Notes: generated from the letters alone by a model not told the origin. A DNA stretch of 64,000 nt from Marinomonas sp. CT5 (GCF_018336975.1 NZ_CP025572.1:62001-126000), one strand, 5' to 3'; counted from the stretch's first letter, positions 38,706 to 48,026 are shown. Numbers and translations are program-made.

Positions 38706-38727
38706 ATTTTTACTCTACAGTAAAAAT
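38706..38727. promoter_or_regulatory. AT-rich dyad in the aotJ-paiB divergent region, candidate operator
   Basis: Nine-base arms ATTTTTACT and AGTAAAAAT form a perfect dyad around a 4-base centre, about 58 bases before aotJ. It is a possible repressor site for aotJ. It does not clearly match the ArgR box. Confidence 0.4.
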
Positions 38728-38756
38728 GAAAAATAAGTCTACGGAAGTGGGTAGCA

Positions 38757-38796
38757 TCTAATAGCGCACCTAGCTGTTAACTGGCGTCTAATAGCG
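38757..38796. promoter_or_regulatory. Direct repeat TCTAATAGCG, 30 bases apart
   Basis: The 10-mer TCTAATAGCG occurs at 38757-38766 and 38787-38796. A 30-base offset is close to three helical turns, so the copies would face the same side of DNA. The pair lies in front of the PaiB gene and also upstream of aotJ. Likely a paired regulator site; the regulator is unknown. Confidence 0.4.
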
Positions 38797-38849
38797 TCAC
38801 ATGCTTTTATCAATAAATACACATCCTCAAAAAACGACAAGGGAACGCC

Positions 38850-39470
38850 ATGTATTTGCCAAAACACTTTGCAATAACGGATCAAGAAGAACTGCTCGAC
38901 TTTGTTAAAACCTTTCCTTTCGCAACGTTAGTGTCTCATGGTGAAGACGGTTTAAACGCCGAGCATATTCCGATGCTGGTTCAGGTAGATGCAGATAATA
39001 GGGTTTTCTTGCAGGCTCATATTGCCAAGGCCAATGCTCTTTGGCAGAAGGTCGCGGATCAAACGCATGTCTTAGTGATTTTCCAAGGCGAAAACGCCTA
39101 TATCACGCCCAATTGGTACCCTTCCAAAAAAGTCGATGGCAAAGCCGTACCAACATGGAACTATCGCGCGGTTCACATTAAGGGATCGATACGGTTTATC
39201 CATGATGCGCAATGGAAGCTGTCTCTGTTAGAAGGATTAACCCACGTTCACGAGCAAACACAGCCTTTTCCTTGGGCGATGTCTGATGCGCCACAGGAAT
39301 TCATCGACCGTCTACAAGAAGCGGTGGTTGGCATTGAAATCACCGTGACGGACATTCAGGGCAAATACAAACTTAGCCAAAACCAAAGTGCCGATAATAA
39401 AAACGGAATTTATGAGGGCTTATCTGAAGCTCAGCATCCAATGGCTGACCTGATAAAATCAGAAAATTGA
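38850..39470 (+). CDS. PaiB-family FMN-binding protein
   Basis: The 206 residues form an FMN-binding split barrel. Family motifs are MYLPKHF at the start, FPFATLVSHGEDGL, HIPMLV, YITPNWYPSK near 90-99 and VPTWNYRAVHIKG near 105-117. The C-terminal KYKLSQN is also typical. PaiB acts as a protease-gene repressor in Bacillus, but proteobacterial members have unproven function, and a transcription role is not implied by a DNA-binding domain here. Confidence 0.88.
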   Translation: MYLPKHFAITDQEELLDFVKTFPFATLVSHGEDGLNAEHIPMLVQVDADNRVFLQAHIAKANALWQKVADQTHVLVIFQGENAYITPNWYPSKKVDGKAVPTWNYRAVHIKGSIRFIHDAQWKLSLLEGLTHVHEQTQPFPWAMSDAPQEFIDRLQEAVVGIEITVTDIQGKYKLSQNQSADNKNGIYEGLSEAQHPMADLIKSEN

Positions 39471-39533
39471 TAGAAAGAGAAGAAAGGCTTTATTTGATAT
39501 GCACTGCAGGAACCTCAAAAAAGGAGTAACCAA

Positions 39534-39887
39534 ATGCGAGAAAAGGAATATTTAGGCAGTTGTCATTGCGGGAATGTCCAATTCAAAATTGTTACTGATG
39601 CGCCAGAACTCACCACCTGTGACTGCTCCATTTGCGTCAAAAAAAATGCTGTAATGGTGAAAGTCCATGAAAGTAACTTCCAGCTTATTAAGGGGAAAGA
39701 CAGCCTAACGGAATATCAATTTCATACTAAAACTGCGCGGCACTTCTTTTGCAAAGTTTGTGGTATATATCCTTTTCATCGTAAACGCGTCTCGCCAGAC
39801 TTCTTTGGTATTAACATTTTTTGCTTAGAGGGCTTCAGTACTGAGGGAATCCCCGTGCGAGCAACCATTGGCGCGGGGATGCCTTGA
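39534..39887 (+). CDS. GFA-family zinc protein (glutathione-dependent formaldehyde-activating-like)
   Basis: A 117-residue protein with the Gfa zinc cysteine pattern: GSCHCGNVQF, CDCSIC and FFCKVCGIYPFH. The family includes the proposed S-hydroxymethylglutathione synthase, but most members are of unknown function. It resembles the second GFA protein at 50903-51304. A hairpin overlaps its stop codon. Confidence 0.85.
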   Translation: MREKEYLGSCHCGNVQFKIVTDAPELTTCDCSICVKKNAVMVKVHESNFQLIKGKDSLTEYQFHTKTARHFFCKVCGIYPFHRKRVSPDFFGINIFCLEGFSTEGIPVRATIGAGMP

Positions 39888-39910
39888 TTAAAGCGTAAAG
39901 CATTCCCCGC
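39873..39910. terminator. Hairpin between the converging GFA and MFS genes
   Basis: Arms at 39873-39882 and 39900-39910 pair with one bulged base and share the sequence GCGGGGAtGC/GCATTCCCCGC. It overlaps the GFA stop codon, with no strong U-tract. Confidence 0.45.
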
Positions 39911-39917
39911 ATGTTGA

Positions 39918-41093
39918 TTAGGAAGAGGCCACTTGTTCATTGTTTTGTTTTGAAGGGCTACGTTTTAATAGCAATACCATGAGCAAACCTAGCACTGCGG
40001 TTCCCGCACCTGCTAAGGCTACCGAAGGCAATCCAAGCCCTGCACTTATTACTCCTCCACCTAAAGCCGCTCCAACTGCATTGCCAAGATTAAATGCACC
40101 AATATTCATAGCCGATGCTAAGTTTGGTGCTTCGCTGGCCTCATGTACCACTAAAGACTGCAAGGGCGGAACCACGGCAAAGCTGGCAATACCCCAGAGG
40201 AAAATCAGAGGCACAACGATAATTGAAGAAGTCATAGTGACAGAAAAAATGACCAACAGCAGAATTACCGCGATTAACGACACAATCAAAGTGCCGTAAA
40301 GAGATCGGTCTGCATACCGTCCACCGAGAAGATTACCAACGGCAAGCCCTACGCCGTAGAGTATCAACATGGCTGTCACGAATGTGATTGAAGCATGGGT
40401 TTCTTGTTGCAAGATTGGCACTATGTAAGTAAACACCGTAAACATCGAACTGGCCCCCACCACAGTTAATAGTAAGGCAGCCAAAACCGAGCTTCTGCTT
40501 AACACGGCCAATTCATTACGAATGTTCGCTTTCTCTTGATTGAGCAACGGAGGTAAACTGACTTGTAACGCCAGCATTGCCACTAGACCAATAACAGCAA
40601 TGCCAAAGAAAGCATTTCGCCAACCAAATGTCGTCCCGACAAAACTGGCTAATGGCACGCCACCAATTGTTGCTATGGTGAGGCCTGAAAACATCGCCGC
40701 GACAGCCCCAGCACGTTGATTTGGCTGCACTAATTTGGTTGCCACCACAGCACCAACGCCAAAAAATACACCGTGATTAAACGAAGTAATGATGCGTCCA
40801 ATCATCAGCATACTGTAGCTGTCAGCCATCGCACTGATTAAATTCCCTATCGTAAAAATCCCCATGGACAGTACCAGCAAACGACGTCGTGGCATATTGG
40901 CAAACAGTAAGGTCATGATCGGCGCACCAATCAGTACGCCGAAGGCGTAAGCACTGATGAGCATACCAGCTGTCGGAATAGAAACACCTAAATCACCGGC
41001 AATCACTGGCAACATCCCCATGGGAGAAAATTCCGTCACACCGATTCCAAAAGCTCCCATGGCTAACGCCATTAATGGAAAGTTAATCTTCAT
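39918..41093 (-). CDS. Major facilitator superfamily efflux pump (AraJ/YdhP-like)
   Basis: About 391 residues with twelve hydrophobic spans. The start MKINFPLMALAMGAFGIGVTEFSPMGMLPVIAGDLGV is typical of the AraJ/PmrA-like drug/sugar efflux group. A loop 2-3 motif occurs at LFANMPRRRLLVLS, and GRIITSFNHGVFFGVG fits span 4. ATG 41093 is preferred, with GAGAG upstream; longer in-frame extension would add 43 residues unlike the family. Divergent from the LysR gene, which probably controls it. Confidence 0.88.
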   Translation of the reverse strand: MKINFPLMALAMGAFGIGVTEFSPMGMLPVIAGDLGVSIPTAGMLISAYAFGVLIGAPIMTLLFANMPRRRLLVLSMGIFTIGNLISAMADSYSMLMIGRIITSFNHGVFFGVGAVVATKLVQPNQRAGAVAAMFSGLTIATIGGVPLASFVGTTFGWRNAFFGIAVIGLVAMLALQVSLPPLLNQEKANIRNELAVLSRSSVLAALLLTVVGASSMFTVFTYIVPILQQETHASITFVTAMLILYGVGLAVGNLLGGRYADRSLYGTLIVSLIAVILLLVIFSVTMTSSIIVVPLIFLWGIASFAVVPPLQSLVVHEASEAPNLASAMNIGAFNLGNAVGAALGGGVISAGLGLPSVALAGAGTAVLGLLMVLLLKRSPSKQNNEQVASS

Positions 41094-41193
41094 GTTTATC
41101 TCTCGTTTATTTATGATGTAAAAGAATATAACGAGATAATAAATGCCCGAATAGTGGGTATAAAAGCGATTCTGTTTTGCATTGGATTCACAA

Positions 41194-42099
41194 ATGAAGC
41201 AAGTGAAAGTTGATAAAACCACCGAGATGGAAACCTTCTTAGCCGTGGCTACGACAGGAAGCTTAAGTGCTGCTGCGAGAGAACTCGGTCTAACCCCATC
41301 GGCTGTAAGTCGAATGATGACAAGAATAGAAAAGCGTTTAAGGGTTCGTTTGCTTGTACGCTCTACTCGTAAACTGTACTTAACCAGTGAGGGCGAATCT
41401 TATGCTCTTGCTGCTCGGCGTATTTTGAAAGATCTAGATGAAACTGAGCGCACGATCGCAGATAGGGCAAGCCCAAGTGGATTAATCAAAGTCAGTACTC
41501 CAACAGCTTATAGCCGTTTAACTATGATTCCCCTATATAAAGAGTTTTTGCAGCGTTATCCCAATATTAGAATTGAAGTCGAAGTAAGCGATAAGATTAG
41601 CAATGTAGCGGATGGTCATATTGACGTTGCGATCCGGTTTGGACCGCTACCTAACAGCAATTTAACGGCAAGACGCCTTGGTGAAACAGGCAGAACGATT
41701 GTCGCTACACCTAACTATCTAGCACAAGCCGGATCTCCCAAAACGCCTGCGGATTTACAGCATTTTAACTGTCTGGATTTTAGTTTTCAGCGGATAGAAC
41801 CTGGCTGGCCATTTCGTGAAAACGGTGAAGACTATATTTTACCGATTCAAGGTAATATGACCTCCAACAACGGGGAAACGCTGGTGGAGCTAGTGATGGA
41901 GGATATTGGTATCACTCGAGTTGGGAACTTTCATGTTGAAAAAGCTCTTGCATCGGGTCAACTCGTCCCTTTATTAGAAGACTTTAACCCGCAGGACAAG
42001 GAGGCAATCCATGCCGTATTTATTGGCGGACAACACATGCCTGCGCGAGTCAGAGTCTTTGTTGATTATTTGGTTGAAAAAGTGAGTCGACATTTTTAG
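41194..42099 (+). CDS. LysR-family transcriptional regulator
   Basis: The 301 residues begin with the LysR HTH (METFLAVATTGSLSAAARELGLTPSAVSRMMTRIEKRLRVRLL, about 12-54), then the substrate-binding domain (about 87-300) with DVAIRFGPL and ARRLGE, features of the CrgA/AaeR-like subgroup. ATG 41194 has GGA seven bases before it; a TTG at 41182 is the alternative. The 100-base gap from the divergent MFS pump suggests a classical LysR-target pair. Confidence 0.88.
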   Translation: MKQVKVDKTTEMETFLAVATTGSLSAAARELGLTPSAVSRMMTRIEKRLRVRLLVRSTRKLYLTSEGESYALAARRILKDLDETERTIADRASPSGLIKVSTPTAYSRLTMIPLYKEFLQRYPNIRIEVEVSDKISNVADGHIDVAIRFGPLPNSNLTARRLGETGRTIVATPNYLAQAGSPKTPADLQHFNCLDFSFQRIEPGWPFRENGEDYILPIQGNMTSNNGETLVELVMEDIGITRVGNFHVEKALASGQLVPLLEDFNPQDKEAIHAVFIGGQHMPARVRVFVDYLVEKVSRHF

Positions 42100-42112
42100 A
42101 TCGCCTTACTCT

Positions 42113-43231
42113 TTAAACCTCCCCCGCATTTAACAGCATGCCTTGCGGGCTGGTGTCGAATAACAAGACGCGATTTAGATCCACCGATAACGAAATATTC
42201 TCTTGGCGTTTAACGTGGGAGCGTAGGTCGAGTCGGGCTTTGGCGTCTTCGCCGCCGAGTTTGAACATGATCTCTTTGTCGAAGCCGAGGTTTTCTACCA
42301 GCTCTACTTGTATGTCATTGAATTCAAATAGATTGTCGCTTGGGGATCTCTTTAAAGACAAGGCGCTGTCTTCAAAGAAGTCCGGGCGAATGCCGACCAA
42401 AACGGTGTCGTGGGATTTGAGGTCGTGTAAATCGACATTGGCGATTTTCGCCGCGGGCAGTCGGTAATTGTCGAACACCAGATCTTCGCCTTCGATCTTG
42501 GCTTCAATCAAGTTCATCGCAGGGGAGCCAATAAAGGTGGCGACAAAGGTGTTGGTGGGTTGCAGGTAAATTTCCATTGGTGTGCCCACTTGCTCGACGA
42601 TGCCGTCACGCATGACCACAACCCGGTCGCCTAAGGTCATGGCTTCGATTTGATCGTGGGTGACGTAGATAGCGGTCATATTGTATTGATGCTGAATGCG
42701 GGCGATTTCTGTCCGCATGTGATGGCGCAATTTAGCGTCCAAATTCGATAGCGGTTCATCAAACAAATACACATCTGCATCGCGAGCCAATGCTCGTCCC
42801 ATAGCAACCCGTTGGCGCTGGCCGCCAGATAAATCAGCCGGTTTGCGGTCTAAGTAGTCGTCCAGTTTGAGCATTTCCGATACGTCGGCCAGTTTCAGTT
42901 TAATCGTCTCTGCATCGGCGCCGGATTTTTTCAAACCAAAGACGATGTTTTCTCGCACCGACATATGCGGATACAAGGCGTAGTTTTGGAACACCATGGC
43001 GATGTTGCGCTTGTGTGGCGGTAAATCATTAATGGCGCGGCTGCCAATCTGGATGTCTCCTTGGGTGATGTCTTCTAATCCAGCGACCATGCGCAGCGTG
43101 GTACTTTTACCGCAACCACTTGGGCCAACCAGCACGACAAACTCGCCGTCTTTTACTTCTAAATTAAGGTTCTTTACGATCGGCAAGTTGCCGTAGGATT
43201 TGTTGACGTTACGTAAGATCACTGAACTCAT
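42113..43231 (-). CDS. Sugar ABC transporter ATP-binding protein (UgpC/MsmK family)
   Basis: A carbohydrate-importer ATPase of 372 residues, with Walker [11 protein letters not shown]-loop [12 protein letters not shown], signature LSGGQRQR, Walker B VYLFDEP and a C-terminal MalK-like regulatory domain ([27 protein letters not shown]). Such ATPases can serve several sugar permeases. It is the last gene of the LacI-linked operon and is set apart from the permeases by 183 bases containing the dispersed repeat, so it may have its own promoter. Confidence 0.9.
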   Translation of the reverse strand: MSSVILRNVNKSYGNLPIVKNLNLEVKDGEFVVLVGPSGCGKSTTLRMVAGLEDITQGDIQIGSRAINDLPPHKRNIAMVFQNYALYPHMSVRENIVFGLKKSGADAETIKLKLADVSEMLKLDDYLDRKPADLSGGQRQRVAMGRALARDADVYLFDEPLSNLDAKLRHHMRTEIARIQHQYNMTAIYVTHDQIEAMTLGDRVVVMRDGIVEQVGTPMEIYLQPTNTFVATFIGSPAMNLIEAKIEGEDLVFDNYRLPAAKIANVDLHDLKSHDTVLVGIRPDFFEDSALSLKRSPSDNLFEFNDIQVELVENLGFDKEIMFKLGGEDAKARLDLRSHVKRQENISLSVDLNRVLLFDTSPQGMLLNAGEV

Positions 43232-43248
43232 ATTCTACTCCTACAAAA

Positions 43249-43376
43249 CTACTGCGCTCGATGATACTGCGTCAAAAGATCGCTCAAAATGCTCATTTAT
43301 AACTATAAACTCCGCTTTTTCGCTCACTTTTTCCTTGTCTGATCTTCGCTCGTGACGTTTTGTCATTTTGTTAGTC
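43249..43376. repeat. Dispersed intergenic repeat, copy 2
   Basis: Partner of 12153-12288: blocks in the same order include AAAATGCTCATTTATAA, TAAACTCCGCTTTT, CTTCGCTCGTGACG and TCATTTTGTTAGTC. Here it lies between a sugar permease gene and its ATPase, again inside an ABC operon on the minus strand. Confidence 0.7.
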
Positions 43377-43414
43377 GTTAACCTTTCAAAAAATATCCAT
43401 CGCAATATTCATAG

Positions 43415-44374
43415 CTAACCTTTAACGCCGCCGTCTGTGAGGCCACCTGACAAATGTTTATTTGCCAACATGAAACAAATCACTACGGGCAGTAGCGTCA
43501 GCATGGATGCGGCCATGATGCGATCCCAAATGGCGTTTTTCGAGGTAAATAGGGTTTGCAATGCCAGCGGCAAGGTTTGGAAATCTTGGTATTGTTTGAG
43601 AAACACGGAAGCAAACAAATACTCGTTCCAAGCGATGACAAAACAATAGATAAACACGGTAAACAGCATGGGCTTCGACAAAGGCATGATGATGCGCCAG
43701 AAGGCTTCTACCCTTGAGCAACCGTCCATCATCGCCGCTTCTTCTAGCGAGAATGGAATGGTGCGGAAATAATTGCCTAGCATGTACATGGCAACGGGCA
43801 GAGTCTGAATCAGATAGATTAAAAACAGACTGAAAATCGTCCCTGCGGCACTGGAGGCCAAGCCGACGTTAACGCTCATTTGATAGAGCGGAACCATGAG
43901 TAAGACGCCACCGACCATGTAGACGAACAATACACCGTTTGCCATCAAGGATTGTGCTGGAAAGCGTAAGCGAGCAATGGCGTACGCCGCAAGAGACGCT
44001 AAGAAGGTCGAGCAAATCCCGGTCACGAAGGAAATCGCAAAGGTGTTGAGCATGTAGCGCCCGAATGGGAAAACATCACCACCGGCGCTAAATTTATCCA
44101 ATAGCATTTGTTTTTTCTCGGCTGACAAGGCGGGGTTGTCGAGCAAGCGCTGCACACTGGCGGGCACATCCACTTCTTTTGCTGGCATTAAGCCCAGTAG
44201 CTCTTTGTAAGCATCCAAGTGTAAAACACGAGGAATGAGTGATGGATTGCCCCAATCTATCGGGTGTTTTAACGAGGTTGAAAGAATCTGCAAAAACGGA
44301 AACACGCAGAAAATCACTAAAGCAAGCACCAAGGTATACAAGATGACAGATTGGGTGGTTGAGCGTTTATTCAT
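43415..44374 (-). CDS. Sugar ABC transporter permease (MalG type)
   Basis: A 319-residue membrane protein with six spans. The coupling signature is EEAAMMDGCSRVEAFWRIIMPLSKP near 214-238, and IAWNEYLFA follows. Between the first span and the core lies an extra soluble segment (about 45-105, KEVDVPASVQRLLDN) containing polar helices. This is longer than in common MalG proteins and probably periplasmic. It follows the MalF-type gene by 12 bases. Confidence 0.9.
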   Translation of the reverse strand: MNKRSTTQSVILYTLVLALVIFCVFPFLQILSTSLKHPIDWGNPSLIPRVLHLDAYKELLGLMPAKEVDVPASVQRLLDNPALSAEKKQMLLDKFSAGGDVFPFGRYMLNTFAISFVTGICSTFLASLAAYAIARLRFPAQSLMANGVLFVYMVGGVLLMVPLYQMSVNVGLASSAAGTIFSLFLIYLIQTLPVAMYMLGNYFRTIPFSLEEAAMMDGCSRVEAFWRIIMPLSKPMLFTVFIYCFVIAWNEYLFASVFLKQYQDFQTLPLALQTLFTSKNAIWDRIMAASMLTLLPVVICFMLANKHLSGGLTDGGVKG

Positions 44375-44386
44375 CTTAATTTCTCC

Positions 44387-45253
44387 CTACCACTTAAGGA
44401 CTTTACGAACGTACAGCCAGATCAAGCCGACCAGCACGAGTAATTGAATCACCGAAATCGCGGCCGCTGCGCCTTGATCGACAATGCCTGCGAACGCTTG
44501 GTAATAGGTGAAAATGGGCAAGGTTTCGACATTGGGGGCGAGTAAGTAGACATCTTCAAAGCGATTCAAATTCCAGATGACACGAAGCAGTACCACGGTA
44601 GCAATGACGAACCTTAGTTCTGGCAAAGTCACGTGCCAGAAGCGCCCCCACGCATTTTGTCCATCGATCGCCGCCGCTTCATACAAATCCTTCGGCACGC
44701 TTTGCAGCTTGGCGAGAAACAGTAAATAAGCGATGGGGAAATGCTTCCAGATATCGAATAGGATCACCACAAATAAGGCCGAATCGGGGTTTCCAATCAG
44801 GTTTTCCCGAGTGTCGGTCAGGTGTAATACATCCACCACGACATGGTTATAAATGCCATTTACTGGATCGAAAATAAACTGCCAGCCAAACACCACACTG
44901 ATGACGGGGGCGAAATAGGGCAGCAGAATCAAACCACGAGCAAGGTTACGAAAGCGAAACTCTTGGTTCATCAAAATCGCGGCCGCCAAGCCCAACACAG
45001 TGGTTCCAACGACGGTTCCGATTAGGTAAATAACCGATACCCCGATGGAATGGTAATAACGCGGATTGCCTAGCAAATCCGTGTAGTTTTCCATGCCGAC
45101 AAACGTCTTGGTACCATTCAGTTGAACATCAAAGAAGCTCAGATAGATGTTGAACAAAATGGGGTAAATCACCAGCAAGCCAATGATACCGACGGCGGGA
45201 GCGACCAGTTTTAAACCCAGACGAGATTCGTTTTTTATGAGTACAGAAGACAT
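44387..45253 (-). CDS. Sugar ABC transporter permease (MalF type)
   Basis: The 288 residues contain six membrane spans, with the coupling signature YEAAAIDGQNAWGRFWHVTLPEL near 182-204 and LNRFEDVYLLAP after it. ATG 45253 is preceded by AAAAAGGAAG; an in-frame upstream start at 45325 would add 24 polar residues falling over the hairpin region. Partner of the MalG-type permease. Confidence 0.9.
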   Translation of the reverse strand: MSSVLIKNESRLGLKLVAPAVGIIGLLVIYPILFNIYLSFFDVQLNGTKTFVGMENYTDLLGNPRYYHSIGVSVIYLIGTVVGTTVLGLAAAILMNQEFRFRNLARGLILLPYFAPVISVVFGWQFIFDPVNGIYNHVVVDVLHLTDTRENLIGNPDSALFVVILFDIWKHFPIAYLLFLAKLQSVPKDLYEAAAIDGQNAWGRFWHVTLPELRFVIATVVLLRVIWNLNRFEDVYLLAPNVETLPIFTYYQAFAGIVDQGAAAAISVIQLLVLVGLIWLYVRKVLKW

Positions 45254-45333
45254 GTTTTCTTCCTTTTTACGTTTGACCCCACTCGAGTTTCTTCCCCTTA
45301 ACAAGGAGGAAACTAAAAGCTCCAAGGTTTACT

Positions 45334-45358
45334 CCTCCCCCTTTTTAGAAGGGGGAGG
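45334..45358 (-). terminator. Hairpin between sugar-binding protein and permease genes
   Basis: Ten-base arms CCTCCCCCTT (45334-45343) and AAGGGGGAGG (45349-45358). G-rich sequence resembling the arm continues on one side. It probably attenuates transcription or protects the binding-protein mRNA; similar G-run palindromes are widespread in bacterial intergenic DNA. Confidence 0.6.
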
Positions 45359-45375
45359 CTGGGAGGGGGTTAGAC

Positions 45376-46731
45376 TTATTGTCCCATGATGGCTTTCATT
45401 TCATCTGTTGCTTTGTCTAGCGCGGCTTGTGGATCTTTTCCTTCAATGGTCACGTCATAGATCATTCGAGGGATCACGGATTTCGCAAAGATGGCGCCAG
45501 AAGCAGGGAAGGTTTTGCCATTCACTACAGAGAAAGAGCGAATGTCGTCAAAGCCAGAAACGATCTGTTTCATCTTGTCTGCACCGTACAGTTTGAACAC
45601 ACCATTTGGGTCCTCCAAATAAGCAGGATCTTCCGCGATACCTTTTAGCATGGGGTTCATACCACCTGGCGCCATGTGTAAAAAGGTGATGTAACTGGCT
45701 GGATCGTACATAAACTCAATGAAGTCTTTGGTGGCTTTAGTGTCTTCAGCTTTTTGACTTTTAAGGGCAACCAAACCTGATAGTGTGCCGTAAGATGCGG
45801 CGCTTTTATGGGTGATAATCGGAGCGAACGCGGTATTTTTCACCAACTCTGGGTCGAACGTCCCACCGCTGAGTTCTTTGAAGTTCTCGGAAGACAAAGA
45901 GCCTTTGGCGACTTCGGCCAAGGCAAGATCATCCATGATGTAGGTCGAATAGAAGAACATGCCCATTTTGCCTTGTAAGTAATAATCTCGAGCGCGCCAG
46001 TTTTGCGGCCCTGGTGGGTTGTACTTGGCTAGCTCTTTGTAATACTTGATGGTTTCGAGAGTTGCTGGACTGTTGAAGACCAAGTTACCCTTGGCATCAA
46101 ATTCCGCGGCGTTATTCGACAAGGCTAACTGAGTAAAGACTTGTTCTGTGTAGCTGTCTTGTTTGGTGCCGACCAAAATGCCGTACTGGTTGTTGGCTTT
46201 ATCTGTCAGTGCTTTGGCGGCAGTTTCGATGTTTTCCCACGTATTGGGCGCGGCGAGTCCTTTTTCATCAAACCAGTCTTTGCGGTACCAGATTCCTTGA
46301 ATCCATCCATGGTAGGGCAAACCATAATATTCCCCGGTAGGCGAGGTTAGGGTGGTCAATGCGCCTTTATGGAAGCGATTCTTGCCAATGTCTTTGATCA
46401 CTCCTTGGTGAGTCTTGGTATCGACAATGCCTTCTTCCCCTAGTGCCATGATGATTTCGGAGTTGACTTCAATAAGTTGAGGCGTGGTGCCTGCTGCTAC
46501 AGCGGCGGCCATTTGCGTGGCCATTTCGTTTTCATCCACCGCAACCACTTTGACCGTCACGCCATCGTTTAAGGCTTCAAACGTGCTGGCCAGTAATTCA
46601 ATATTCTGTAAGCGGTCAGTTTGGGTCTGGGCTGTCCAAAATTCTACCGTAGCGGCATTGGCGAGCGAGCTGATTAGGAGTCCGTTTACCAAAACAGCGC
46701 TGGTAACGAGCCGAGATTTACGATCTTGCAT
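45376..46731 (-). CDS. Sugar ABC transporter substrate-binding protein (family 1)
   Basis: A periplasmic lectin-like receptor of 451 residues with signal peptide ending near LANA. The mature start ATVEFWTAQTQTDRLQNIELLASTFEALNDGVTVKVV-like order is that of family-1 sugar/polyol receptors. It contains YGLPYHGWIQGIWYRKDWFDEKG near 135-157 and many surface aromatic residues that could stack on sugars. Ligand unknown, but the LacI regulator points to a carbohydrate. Confidence 0.88.
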   Translation of the reverse strand: MQDRKSRLVTSAVLVNGLLISSLANAATVEFWTAQTQTDRLQNIELLASTFEALNDGVTVKVVAVDENEMATQMAAAVAAGTTPQLIEVNSEIIMALGEEGIVDTKTHQGVIKDIGKNRFHKGALTTLTSPTGEYYGLPYHGWIQGIWYRKDWFDEKGLAAPNTWENIETAAKALTDKANNQYGILVGTKQDSYTEQVFTQLALSNNAAEFDAKGNLVFNSPATLETIKYYKELAKYNPPGPQNWRARDYYLQGKMGMFFYSTYIMDDLALAEVAKGSLSSENFKELSGGTFDPELVKNTAFAPIITHKSAASYGTLSGLVALKSQKAEDTKATKDFIEFMYDPASYITFLHMAPGGMNPMLKGIAEDPAYLEDPNGVFKLYGADKMKQIVSGFDDIRSFSVVNGKTFPASGAIFAKSVIPRMIYDVTIEGKDPQAALDKATDEMKAIMGQ

Positions 46732-46779
46732 AATGGCTTCCTCTTGTTTTTATTGGTATTGATCTGAACCTTTGGTTTT

Positions 46780-47835
46780 TTAAAAACCGTTTGTTACAAC
46801 GCCCGGTGCTAAAACGACCTGTAGATCCTTCACCGGTGTTCCTTTGATGCGCGACACCATCATTCTGGCAAGTTGCTCACCGATTTGTGCGGGTGGCGCT
46901 TGCTGAATACTGGTAATTCCCATACTGGTCGTCAGCTCATCAGCAGGTGTATCACAACCAATCACACACACTGGTTTTTCTCTTTCCTGTAGCTGTGTGT
47001 TGTGTAATCGCATGGCCGCTAATGCAGCGGCTCGCGCGCTGGTGCTGGTTAGGCAAATCAACGCGGTGATATCAGGGTGCTGGAGTAGAAATTCGGCGCA
47101 ACTGAGGTAGGTGTTTTCTTCATCAAAACCCACTTCTAACCATTGTTCAGACGCAAGAGAAAGCCCAACTTGCTTAGCCGCATCATGGATGCCGCGTTGC
47201 CTTTCTTGGGCGAAAAAGTATCGTTCACTTACCGAGATCACGCCAATTTTGTGGTGACCTTGTTCGTGCAATCGGCTAAGGCTTAAATGACCGACTTGGT
47301 AATTGTCCAAGTCCAGCCAGGCAAATTGCCTTGCCCGTTCGGTGCGTCCGTAACACACAAAAGGCACGTTCAGTTTCAGTAAACGATGGACTTTCGGGTC
47401 GTTAACCCGGGTACGAAGAAGGAGAAAACCGTCTTGATCACCTGCTTTCACAAGGCGTTCAAACTCGCTTAATTCTTGTTTGCCAGTATCAATCGCAACC
47501 ACTTGCAGCAAATACCCTTCTGCTTGCAGCGCGTGTTGTGTTCCAGCCAACACCTTCGAAAGAATGGGGTCGAGATATTGTGCATCTTGGCATGGAATAA
47601 TCGCCGTAATCACACGTTTTGCCTGCACCCAGTGGGCCACTTCTGGTCCTTTTAATTGGTAGCCCTGTCGTGCCGCTTCTTTCAGCACTCGCTTTTTGGT
47701 ACTTGGGCTAATGTCAGGATAATCATTCAGTGCTCGTGACACTGTGGATACCGACAATTCCAACTGGGTTGCTATCTCTTTAATAGACATAAGTTCATTC
47801 ACTGCACCATTCTTATTCTTACCACTGTCCATCAT
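46780..47835 (-). CDS. LacI-family transcriptional regulator
   Basis: The 351 residues have the LacI HTH (MSIKEIATQLELSVSTVSRALNDYPDISPSTKKRVLKEA, about 16-54) followed by a periplasmic-binding-protein-like sensor (about 70-350) with the family's CYGRTE and ITALICLTSTSARAAA segments. It lies 48 bases before the sugar-binding protein gene on the same strand, so it may be co-transcribed with it and repress its own operon. Candidate start ATGATG; the first is used. Confidence 0.9.
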   Translation of the reverse strand: MMDSGKNKNGAVNELMSIKEIATQLELSVSTVSRALNDYPDISPSTKKRVLKEAARQGYQLKGPEVAHWVQAKRVITAIIPCQDAQYLDPILSKVLAGTQHALQAEGYLLQVVAIDTGKQELSEFERLVKAGDQDGFLLLRTRVNDPKVHRLLKLNVPFVCYGRTERARQFAWLDLDNYQVGHLSLSRLHEQGHHKIGVISVSERYFFAQERQRGIHDAAKQVGLSLASEQWLEVGFDEENTYLSCAEFLLQHPDITALICLTSTSARAAALAAMRLHNTQLQEREKPVCVIGCDTPADELTTSMGITSIQQAPPAQIGEQLARMMVSRIKGTPVKDLQVVLAPGVVTNGF

Positions 47836-47990
47836 TTAAGTCGTATTTAATAGACTTAATCGTGCATTTTGTGACCAGCAGCAATTGACGTTAAGACCGA
47901 AAATGTTTCGATGCAACACTTTATTTTTGCACAAAATGGGTGCGCTTTTAGTAAGTGTTATGATGTAAAAGTAAGAGGGAAATGAAAAAG

Positions 47991-48026
47991 AGAGAGCAAG
48001 GTTTATGCATACACTACTTGCTCTCT
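47991..48026 (-). terminator. Terminator of the PAS chemoreceptor gene
   Basis: Exact 10 bp arms (47991-48000 and 48017-48026) with a 16-base loop; the minus strand continues CTTTTTCATTT. It starts 18 bases past the chemoreceptor stop. Confidence 0.75.

Noticed and set aside
41094..41193. Imperfect dyad TTATCTC...GAGATAA between MFS and LysR genes
   Set aside because: The arms pair only with insertions, so it is not strong enough to list as a site although a LysR operator is expected there.
46774..46788. GGTTTTTTAAAAACC palindrome as a LacI operator before the sugar-binding protein gene
   Set aside because: It overlaps the lacI stop codon and looks more like a weak terminator; it lacks the central CG typical of LacI operators.
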